Below, in pieces: positions 10,703-20,289 of a DNA stretch of 26,599 nucleotides. The stretch covers positions 1 through 26,599 of the forward strand of contig PITI01000060.1 of assembly GCA_004325065.1 (NCBI GenBank). Reading direction: 5' to 3'. The position numbers and the translations under genes were made by a program. This DNA is from Hamiltosporidium magnivora. Its lineage: Eukaryota; Microsporidia; Dubosqiidae. The notes under the pieces are model-generated. The model was not told the DNA's origin, ran no database searches, and saw nothing but the letters and a program-made list of their open reading frames with translations. The stretch's first letter is position 1. Every line of letters begins with the position of its first letter.

Positions 10703-13700
10703 AATGATCTTCACACCAGTTTCCCACACTCATTCCCAAGAAGAAAGTTTTTTATGTAATTATCCTCCCTTCACTTATGATTAAGTTAATAGTAAATATT
10801 TGAAAACAATAGTTTATTTTTTAATGGACAACGAATATTATATAAAATTTATTTAATAAGATTTTCGATAAATTTGTTGGGAAAAACGATATAATTTATG
10901 AATTTACTTAACAAATTTAATTCCTGCTTTTTAAATCCTTATAAAAGCATGAAATAATACTGTTGAACTGATAGGGGTATTTAATTAACTGTTTTCCTAT
11001 CTGAAAATATTATTTTTGGAAAAATGATGAGCGATAAATGAAGGAATTTATGTTTTTTTCCTTTTAAAGAAAATTTTACTGCAATCACACAATTGATTAT
11101 CAGATTATAAATCGAGCTTAATATTATTAAATGAATTCCATCATTAATTATGGAATAATTTTTAAGTTCAAAAATATTCAATATATATTTTATACTTCTT
11201 ATGAGAGATTCGAAACAATTTGATTTTTTTAATTGAAAGAAAAGAGTCAATAAGTTGTGAGAGAAAATAAAAAAAACTTGATGTTTTAAACATAGGGGAA
11301 AAAATGATTGCTACAATAGTTAGTTCTACTAACAATAATTGATCACATAATTTAACTTTTAAAATCATTTAGATTTCTTACTAAATATTAACAATTATAT
11401 TATATTGCTTGATATTTTAGTTGATTTATATCAAGCCTTTGTCTTCTAAACTCGGTGTTGGAATAAGATACTTATGTTCGTTTACTTCTATCGAGAAAAG
11501 CCACTAATATTATCGTATATAGTGGAATGTATCAAAGTGGTGTTCAAAGAGCTATAAATCGATATTGCATCTGGTTGGCAATATATAAGGAATGCGTAAA
11601 AATGATCGGACATTATTCACATGATAATTATCACTTGTTAAAATATTCATTCATCAAATTTTGAATTAAATATTTCGCTCGAATTATTAAAAGCTATAAT
11701 AAAAAAAAATTTGGTTGAAGCGATATCCTAGGATGCACTTGAATAGAATATCAAAAAGCGAGACAAATTTTAGTATTAATACATTAAAAAAAATACGGAA
11801 AATGAACAATGCCGATATTCTGAGCATATGGTAAAGGCAGTAGAATATGTAGCAAGTTTTTACGTATTTCTGCCTATAATTACACCTAAAAGATTTAATA
11901 ATGATTTTCTTTAGGTATACCCAACCATATTTGTTATTTTAGTATAAAATTAAAATTAAAAAACGAAGAGAAAATATTCGCCTAAAAGTTTCTAAATGTT
12001 TATATACCGAAATGATAGTTTAAATCATGTTATTGTGTCGCTTTTTATTTGATACTCCCATTACATATATCAAGCAAAAAATTAGATAAATTAGTATGGT
12101 TTTATAAAAGAAAAAAAGAATCAATTTCTCACTGACTTTTTTAAATTATAAACTATATGTATGGTATAATATATGGATTTTTGCGTTTTTTTCTGATATC
12201 TAGACATAATTTTTCGTTGATGCTTTCTCTATTTCTCAAATTGGTAATCTAACATTATGGCGATAACCAACTATAAATAATCCCCGCTTTTAAACGATAA
12301 GAATAAAACGAAATGAACTAAATTATCGTAGTTTGCTTTGAATTAACGAGTTAAATACTAAGTTTTTTTCATTGAGTGATACATTGTTTAAAGATAAGCT
12401 ACATAATCTTTTATAAAAAGCTTAAAATTTATTGACTTTAAATATTTTAAAGTCTACTTTAGAAAGATTTATACATTAGCGTAATAAAAAATATATTTTA
12501 ATGGGATATCTAAAACAAAACTTGAGCAAAAAACAGGTTAATGATGATTTGAGTTTTAAAAAATATCAATATATGATTCCAAGAAAATACGAGTATAATA
12601 AATAACCAATCCTTGATCTTGAATAAACCTTTATAAACTACATAAAAAGATACCTAGAAAACCATAAAAGCGACATTTCCATAGAAAATAATTATTATTT
12701 TGCAATTAGCCTGATTTTCAACTTAATTAAATATAGTATGATTTTTAAAAATAAAAAACAACAAAAGATCATAAAACAGAAATTTTACAATTTCCAACCG
12801 ATTAAAACAAATATACATACACATATTTCAATGAAAATTTTGAAATCCAGATGTTGTGAAAAAATATTATTAAAAAAAAATGATGAATTAGTACATTTAA
12901 ATATTTAGAATAATTTAGCGAGTAGAAGAGAAGCTTAAAATATAAAAAATATCTTCTAAAAAAGCATTAGGATTTAGGCTAATTTCTGATCTATCATACA
13001 ATCGTTTTAAGATCAATGTTTGAACGAATTTCAATCAAATTAACTACAAAACAGAAATATTTGTAGTTTTTAATTTTAATTTTTCTAGAAAAAGGCTATA
13101 TTTTTTTATATATTCAAATATTTGAAGGAAGATGGAGGGGGAATAACCATAATAAAAGTTATCTACTTGAAACCAATGGGTTAAATTCGTGTCAAAATCA
13201 TTTTTTTACATTTCGATGGGATATAAACACAAACTAATCCATGAGGCAAATCTCCTATAAACCTGAGTTACAACAGATTAAAAGATATAATTGGGAAGCA
13301 AAATACTTTCTCTAAAACAAAGACCTGGTGCGTAAATCGAACAATAGTTTATAAAACATAAATATAAGAGCTTTGACAGGCAAAAATGGAAGAAACTATA
13401 AATGGTAAAATGAGTTGAGACATAAAATTAACTTTGTTTGAAAGGGGAACAGACCAGAAAATACGAAGGTATAAATCCGACATAATATGTTCGGTTCTAG
13501 TTTTTCATCCTCGACTTCAAGAGGTAAAAAGAGATGGAATAAGTAGGTAAGATGTTTAACAAATCAAAACCATAAAACTTCAAAAAAACAGGAGGTGGAA
13601 AATATAGAATAAATTTGTTTTCGTAAGCTCATATCTAGATGTTTAAAACTTATTTATAAGCATGAAATTGTTAAGTTGGTATGTTTAGTCAAATAATTTA

Positions 13701-14088
13701 CAGGATTGTGATATCAGGTGATGTATACGATGCTAAGGAAATGAAAAAAAACATAAAAACATAGCAATAGAGGTTATTAAAAAAAAAGAGTTATTAAATT
13801 CAAAGGTGTATAAGAATTAAAGAAGATACTATGGATCGTGACATTATATAATTTATTGTTTTATCTGTCATAACTATTATTATCAAATTTAGAAATACAT
13901 ATAAAAAGTTATTAAATAAAATCGAAACTAAAGATTTTCAACATATTCTAGAACATGAGAAACAATTCACAGTGGCTTTTATCTTTTAAATCGATTATAA
14001 AGCGGTCTCGGACAATGGAATTTTATTTTCTATTTAATCAGGATTAGATAAATTATAAAATAGATTTTTTTTTCGGTTAATTAAATTC
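10703..14088. other. AT-rich spacer upstream of gene B, no gene seen
   Basis: No gene is supportable. Two overlapping minus-strand frames cover 10981-11368 (66 codons from an ATG, then 89 codons in another frame without an ATG). They could be a decayed gene but show no recognisable motif. A patch at 13130-13570 has slightly higher GC and short blocks in common with 9230-9540 (around GAGTTACAA and an ACTTTCT-containing block), suggesting two old copies of one repeat. Confidence 0.5.
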
Positions 14089-15356
14089 TGTTCATAAAAA
14101 TATTTTTTTAAATAATATAAATTATAATTGTATACAAGGTATATGTATTTTACAGTTAGACAAATATTTCGAAGTAAAAAAATGTTATCGATTTCACTTC
14201 TTATTACAACATATATACTGACATCATCTTTAACATCTGTAACTTTTTACATCATAAATGAAGAAAATAGAGTGAAAAATTTAATAAATACCGATTTTAC
14301 AATTGATATGATGTTTTTAGACGAAAATATAGAATATTTTGACAAAAATAACGAAATTACAATCTTTAAAAACAACATATTACGTCATGAATCTAAATTT
14401 GAAATAACAAGTTATTATATACCTAATACTTTAACACTAACATATAGCCATGGTATGTTTTTAAATTCCGCACTTTTAAAATCTTTATTTGATTCCAGAG
14501 AAAAGAACATAAGAGTATTTATAAATGATGTTTCCTATGATAATTTTCTTCTTTTTCTAAAATTATTGGATAATTTCGATGCTTTAATAAATCAAATCAA
14601 TATTAAAGCTTTTATAGATATTTTAACCATTATTACTATGTTGGAGATTAAAAAATCAAAGCAGCGGAAGGAATTTATTAAAAATCTACTAAGAAGCCTT
14701 TTATACGGAGTAAATATTTTCGATTTAAATTCTAAGAGTGACTACTATAGCTATGTATGCAATCACATTAAAAGATCAATATTGAGAGATCTAATGGTTT
14801 TCTTCATGGAATTTATATATTTCGATGAAAAAATAACGAAGTCTTATATTGTTATAACTGATTGTAATGAAGTGTGTTTTAAAAAAAATTCTTGTAGTCT
14901 TTACGAAAATTGTATGAAAAAAATTCAAAAAAATAAAATATATTTAAGATTAAATGATTATAATATAAAGAAGTTGTCAAAATTAATGGTTTCATACAAT
15001 TTAAAGAATATATGGATTTACCTATTTAAAATCATACGGCTAGATCTTGTTTACTTTGTGTTTGATTTAGAAGAATCCTTTGAAATAATTTTTAAACTTT
15101 TGTTTGGTGTAAAATTTTATACAGAAAAATTTTACTTTCATTCATTTAAAAATGCGACAATAATTCTTTTAAAGATAAGATATCATCTGTTTTTAAAGAA
15201 CTTAAATGTGTTAAAATTTAATTTTAATTTTAACTTGAATGAATTAAAGCAGATATTATCTTTGTATGATAATGTCAAAAAAATTACAATCAAAACCCAC
15301 GAAATCAATTTTGGCACCCTGAAATTTCTGATAAGCTATTGTAGGGATAATTCATA
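14089..15356 (+). repeat. Inverted-repeat arm 2: upstream 54 bp plus first ~405 codons of gene B
   Basis: This is the reverse-orientation partner of 5855-7122, of equal length (1268 bp) and nearly identical. The left edge coincides with the end of similarity before TGTTCAT at 14089; the right edge is inside the open reading frame near codon 405, after which nucleotide similarity drops sharply. Confidence 0.92.
14116..14122 (+). promoter_or_regulatory. TATA-like box of gene B
   Basis: TATAAAT begins 27 bases before the ATG at 14143, in the 54-bp upstream segment shared exactly with gene A. An in-frame TAA at 14125-14127 precedes the start, so the coding region cannot extend further up. The promoter role is inferred from position and from sharp conservation of only this segment. 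Confidence 0.4.
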
Positions 15357-16512
15357 TAAATCTTTTAAAGTGGTATCTTTTTCCTATAATTCTTTAAATA
15401 CTGATATTAATGTCTTAAAAAATATACCAGCGAATCTTTTGTTTTTTGCTGGTTGTGATAATAATGGAGTCGAAATTAAACGTATTTCCACTAGCTATAT
15501 GCCATTTATGTACAATAATTATTATTCGATACCTCAAAATAGTTTTAAAAGTTGTTATAATATAATATTCTGGGAATGTATAAACGTAAGAGAAATAAAA
15601 TTTTGGTATGATGAAACCCTTTCATCAGCAAAGCTTGATGATTCTATTTTTCAATCTTTAAGATACTGTAAAACACTAAAAAAGTTTTCTGTAAGAAATA
15701 TTGAATTAACCGATAAATTATTGGTGTATATTTTAGAATCCACTACATTGATTTTTGTTGAAATCATTGATTATGAATGGCTTTTTGACGATCAATTCTT
15801 TTTAAGAACTAATACTTTGAATTTTGATCTAAAAGTTTTTAGTTTTGAAGATTCTAAATCTTTAATTGAACCGGATTTTATGCTGTATTTAGCAAGGTTT
15901 AGAGGTCTAAGCGGTTTAAAATTTTACTATACTGAATTTTATTTGAGAAAAAAATATTTTGAAAATTTTAATGATAAAATATCTATGTTCTTTAGCAAAA
16001 AGGCATGTAATAGAATTTATCTCAAAAATTTAGAGATAAAAGGCTCTTCACTTCACCCAGACACCAAAAATTGCTTATATTTTTTGTCCGATGTATACGA
16101 TTTCGCAAACCTACAGTCTATTTCAATAAGTTCTTATGGATTGACCGAAATGGATTATGATTTCTTCAATAAAATGAACAAACTCAAAGTAGTTATAATT
16201 AAATCTATTGGAGAATCTGAAAGAATTGATTTTAAAAGACTTTTTAACAATAAAGAATTATTTAATACGGTTATTGTAATTAATATATCTGTTAGTAAAA
16301 TCACATCTGATAATATTCAAACTTTAAGTTGTTTTAGAAATCTCATGGGCTTATCTATATCTTCTCCCTTAATTGATTATGCGACCATTCAAAGTATCAG
16401 GAGAAAATATTTTAAAAAAACGGATTTCGTTATAACAGAACTTATTCGAAAAGATAGATCTAGTTTTATTAATCAATATCTTGATTCAGAATTCATTTAT
16501 GGTTTTTCTTGA
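14143..16512 (+). CDS. LRR-family protein B with N-terminal signal/anchor segment and BTB-like region
   Basis: This is an intact frame of 789 codons ending in TGA, starting at the first ATG after an in-frame TAA (14125). Domain order matches gene A: basic residues then a hydrophobic stretch (14-38), a BTB/POZ-like region (~46-185), a cysteine cluster (241, 245, 251, 257) and irregular leucine-rich repeats from ~265 to the C terminus. The first ~400 residues differ from protein A at about nine positions. Residues ~402-789 retain the same repeat layout and length but only about half the residues, for example in SLRYCKTLKKF and YILESTTL blocks that stay conserved. The gene is divergent from A and 7 kb away. 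A possible polyadenylation hexamer AATAAA lies at 16565-16570. Function unknown; a secreted or surface-exposed, diversifying protein is my inference. Confidence 0.9.
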   Translation: MYFTVRQIFRSKKMLSISLLITTYILTSSLTSVTFYIINEENRVKNLINTDFTIDMMFLDENIEYFDKNNEITIFKNNILRHESKFEITSYYIPNTLTLTYSHGMFLNSALLKSLFDSREKNIRVFINDVSYDNFLLFLKLLDNFDALINQINIKAFIDILTIITMLEIKKSKQRKEFIKNLLRSLLYGVNIFDLNSKSDYYSYVCNHIKRSILRDLMVFFMEFIYFDEKITKSYIVITDCNEVCFKKNSCSLYENCMKKIQKNKIYLRLNDYNIKKLSKLMVSYNLKNIWIYLFKIIRLDLVYFVFDLEESFEIIFKLLFGVKFYTEKFYFHSFKNATIILLKIRYHLFLKNLNVLKFNFNFNLNELKQILSLYDNVKKITIKTHEINFGTLKFLISYCRDNSYKSFKVVSFSYNSLNTDINVLKNIPANLLFFAGCDNNGVEIKRISTSYMPFMYNNYYSIPQNSFKSCYNIIFWECINVREIKFWYDETLSSAKLDDSIFQSLRYCKTLKKFSVRNIELTDKLLVYILESTTLIFVEIIDYEWLFDDQFFLRTNTLNFDLKVFSFEDSKSLIEPDFMLYLARFRGLSGLKFYYTEFYLRKKYFENFNDKISMFFSKKACNRIYLKNLEIKGSSLHPDTKNCLYFLSDVYDFANLQSISISSYGLTEMDYDFFNKMNKLKVVIIKSIGESERIDFKRLFNNKELFNTVIVINISVSKITSDNIQTLSCFRNLMGLSISSPLIDYATIQSIRRKYFKKTDFVITELIRKDRSSFINQYLDSEFIYGFS

Positions 16513-18904
16513 ACATATAGTAAGCATAAAAAGAAACAAAATTAACAATTTTTTATAAAATAGCAATAAAATTTTCTTTGGAATAAAATTGACCACAATT
16601 ACTACTTAGTAAATTATCATTTGAATTTGTTTTTAATGATTTTACATATAATTATCTATAAATTTTGGCTAATTCTTCAATAACCAACAAACATATTAAT
16701 TTACATATAAAGGCCAAAGATGATATATTATGTCATTTTTATAAATTAAGATTGATTTTTTTCTATCTATAGCATCTATTTAGTTAATTCTTGTTCCAGT
16801 ATTTTTTTTAATTTTGAAAGATTTAATAAACTAAAAAACAAAACCAAGTAATGTTTAAAAATGCGTTTTTATAACCAAGGCTTTATTTAAATGAGATTAT
16901 TTATTACGAATAAATTCCAACGCGATTTTTGAGAACATTTTTCGGCTTGATATGCAATAATTTTTTTAAAAAAACATAATAACTTCTTCTAGCCATCACT
17001 TCGTTCCATTGTCTTCTATATGAAGTCACTATTTTGTCTTTTTCTTTTTCTGATGGTTTTGAAAGCTTTTTGTTCGAGTTTTACATCACCACGAACTATT
17101 TTAACTTTTCCGCGTAGATCCACAATTCAATTCATATAGATCTCATATTTCTATCGATATTCATGCCAGAATATTGTAAAAATATAGATTTTCTAGTTAA
17201 CTAAACTCATTAATTATGCGATATTCATCACATGACACTTTGATGTTTAGATCCCCGTTTTTCTGATATTTGTATCCTATGAGCTTCGGAATTTTTCATC
17301 GTAGATTGTATTTTATCACATTTAAAGATGTTTTTATATCAATATGAGCTCTAAATACTGTATCATTTGTCTTTTTTCATTGATTTTTCTTCATTTTCAA
17401 TATAGAATAAGCCTAATTGGCTATTTAAATCTATCTATATTTTTCATCTTGATATCCTTTGATTAATCACAAGCTTACGAATTATGTTTTAGTTTCACTA
17501 CTCGATTTGTATTCATTTTATAATAGCCTTATCTCTTGATAAACAAAGAATTAATATAACGTGTACATGTTTGCTTTATAGATTTGTTATTAAAGTTATT
17601 TTCTCTTCTTCATATAAGATAATAGGCGATATTTAAGTAAATAGAATTTATGGACCGGTATGCAACACTTGCCATAATTTTGTTTTTATTGAGAGCCAAA
17701 TTAAAACTTTGTAGAAGATTCAGAAAGAGAAGGATTGATCTATAGTATTTATCATAAATAATTTGCATTTTTTTGTTGATTTTTAAAACTTAAGCCCCTA
17801 ATAAAGTGGGTCATATTGGCTTATTTTTAGGTTTAGCTCTTCCACTCGGCTTATTTCCGAAATATTTTCTAATGATTTTCCATTGCATCATCCTTATGTA
17901 AATATGACAAAGAATTGCTATCGGAGGAAAAACATTGTTTTTCGCAACCCTATTATATTCCACATTTGCTCCATTGATGATAGAGGTCGTCAACATCTGT
18001 CGGAAATTCTTTATCTTTTTCGGTATATATTATGGTCAATTTGAATTATTGTTCCTTATGAATAATGGCCAAAGTGAATGCAGAATTTGATAAATTATAC
18101 AAAACACTAAGAATATTTCTACATTGCCAGTAATATAATACTGTTACGGGTTTCCACGTCAAAATATCAAACTACCAAACTTTTAACAATATGCGCCTAG
18201 TGCGATTTTCGTGGAACAATTAGCACCTTTTGCGGCTTATCGCTCTAAGCATCTTAAGTTTTAACAATGTAAAGATTGTTTTCGGGGGGTTTTTTTTATA
18301 AAGTGTATTAGCTATTTTAAAAAAAAATACAATAACCCATATTAACCGATATAAGTAGCATTAAGCATCGTTTCAAAGAACAAATGAATGCATTATACCC
18401 ATCTAAAATTCAAATCACACGATTTCTCACTCATAATCAATGTTTGGAGTTAATAGAAAAGCTTGAAACATTTAAAAATAAAGTATTAGGAAAAACCACA
18501 AAGATAATGGCGTTTAAATAGGATTTATGCGATAATTATTTTCACGGTCTTTAGTACCCCGTTATTTCGAATGCAGTTTTATATATTAATAATACCCTTT
18601 ATTTATAATAGATATATGTTATTTGTATTATATTTATATCCTATAATTTCCTAGTTATTTCGTATTTACTCCACCTTCTATTGCTCCTATGATATTTCTA
18701 TATTTATATGGTCAGATTATAGTCTTTGAATCTAAACGATTAACAGACCATACATATGCAAATTTTCTCAATGCAAAGTTTTACGGCTTGCTATTATTTG
18801 ATATTATAGACTGAATAAATGTTTTAAAAAGCAATAACATGTTATAAAGAAACAAATCTCTGAGCAAATGACGCTTACTAATGAATAAATTTACAAAAAA
18901 ATAT
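16513..18904. other. Degraded region 3' of gene B with unidentified coding-like debris
   Basis: No intact gene is present. The minus strand carries protein-like fragments in changing frames: at about 16960-17130 one frame reads KIVTSYRR then QWNEVMARRSYY, just upstream another reads DLRGKVKIVRGDVKLEQKAF, and near 17240 another reads GYKYQKNGDLNIKV. A further minus-strand frame covers 17811-17996 (61 codons). On the plus strand a 45-codon frame begins at 18384. These probably derive from one or more dead mobile elements, but I cannot name the family. Confidence 0.4.
16565..16570 (+). terminator. Possible polyadenylation hexamer of gene B
   Basis: AATAAA lies about 53 bases after the stop codon. 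Such hexamers arise easily by chance in AT-rich DNA, so this is only a positional suggestion. Confidence 0.25.
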
Positions 18905-19872
18905 AATTTATTTATGATTGTTCGTGTAGATCTTAGAAGATACACTGAGCAAAATAATATTATTATTGGACTTGAAACATAATAGACAGTTATACGACGC
19001 ATTTCTGGAGTTTAAGACGATCAACAAGACTTCACAGTCCGAATAAGATTCATATAAATTTCTATTATAATTTTAATATTACAGTAGCGATTCAATCCGA
19101 CAATGATAAAGAATTTCAAAATGAATGGCTCAAACATACTTAACTGCTCTTAACATTTAAATAATATATGGAAGACCAAAAAATCCAAAGGCTCAGGGAC
19201 AAATTGAACTGATGAATCAAAGATTAAGAGATAGTTAGCAACAAAAGTTATATTTTACTGGTACAAAAAAATGGATCGGTTTTTATATTTATGTTATATA
19301 GGTTTATAATAGAACAATACATGATGCCTCGAATAAATCATCATTTCAACCTTTTAATGGTTAACTTGGATTTATAATCTTCTTTCTGGTAGTATAGTGA
19401 CGGAGGAACTAAAAAATGATTTAGTATTTGTTGACGAAATTAGTTCTAAGGTATTAACAGCAAGAAAACATGATCCAGTATATACAGATTGGAAGTTAGA
19501 GATTGCCTCTGAGATATATAATGAAGTAAATGGCTTTGATATCTTGCTTCATCTTCAACGTCTAATGCTTTTGAAATTTATAAGAATATTGAAACTAATA
19601 AGGAAGTATCTAAACATTTTGCGAAAATATTAAAAAAGAATTATTTAAATAAAATATAAAAATCACACAATAAGAAATCTTCTTATAGGTGATAAAGTTT
19701 CGTAAAAAAAGGATTTTGATATTAATACAAAGACTAAACGCGCTCTGTTGGAATCTTTTTACGAAGATTTTGTCTTTACTGTAACAAATATTTTTACTAA
19801 TAATATGGTAGAATTATAAAACGTTAATGCGGAAAAAAGAATTGTTTAGAAAGGCAAAATAAACCAGATTTA
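18905..19872 (+). pseudogene. Integrase pseudogene 1 (retroviral/Ty3-type DDE integrase)
   Basis: Translation across several frameshifts and stops recovers a DDE integrase. The pieces in order are VDLRRYTEQNN with the first catalytic Asp codon at 18929, IQSDNDKEF with the second Asp at 19099, and GRPKNPKAQGQIE with the catalytic Glu at 19206. The Asp-to-Glu distance is 107 bases, one short of the 108 expected for the family's D-35-E spacing, so a single-base deletion explains the frame change. Then follow a YNRTIHDASNKSSF-like block and, near 19690-19872, a C-terminal tail reading IGDKVS, KKDFDINTKTKRALL and ESFYEDFVFTV. No reverse transcriptase or RNase H was seen upstream. In-frame stops and shifts show it is dead. 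Confidence 0.75.
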
Positions 19873-20073
19873 ATTTAATTTTGTTTTTTTCCTGTTTTTT
19901 TAAATATGTGTTGTTTTTAAAATAAAAAATGTTAAGATAGAACGAAATGGTTTTATTTTTAAAATTGATTACGATAAAAAATTTTGGAGGGAAAAATAAA
20001 AATTAAAGTTATAAACATTTATTTTCACTTGACCCATATTATTTTAGAAACAAAATACTTAATATTTTAATCT

Positions 20074-20178
20074 GGGGGCATTAAAGATGAATTAATAGAA
20101 AATATGAGGGTTATCAATATATTGAAAGTAAAAGGGGGGTGTATTAGAAATAGCGGGGGCCCTAAGGACATAAGGGGG
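20074..20178 (+). other. Cluster of four G-runs between the two integrase relics
   Basis: Runs of five or six G occur at 20074-20078, 20134-20139, 20155-20159 and 20174-20178. GGGGGCATTA(A/T)AG appears twice (20074 and 20174). In such AT-rich DNA this is striking. The AAAAGGGGGGTG at 20131-20141 resembles a polypurine tract followed by the TG of a 3' LTR, which would fit the end of the upstream integrase element, but no second LTR was found. Confidence 0.35.
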
Positions 20179-20289
20179 CATTATAGACCGCGATAATTAT
20201 TATAGAAAATAAAAAGCTGATAGTTCTTGTGGAAAAGAGTAAAGAGAATATTGAGTTTTATGCACATCAGAAAGTGATGCTTCGAATTT

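Noticed and set aside
10981..11368. Two overlapping minus-strand frames that could be one frameshifted gene
   Set aside because: No recognisable motif, one lacks an ATG, and length is within what AT-rich DNA gives by chance; kept only as a remark in the spacer entry.
18781..19002. Minus-strand frame of 73 codons
   Set aside because: It is antisense to the start of integrase pseudogene 1, where the plus strand carries the recognisable VDLRRYTEQNN block.
18284..20147. LTR pair flanking integrase 1 (G6 run followed by TGTATTAG at both 18284 and 20134)
   Set aside because: The sequences after TGTATTAG do not match beyond a few bases and the spacing to the G-run differs, so this is probably coincidence.
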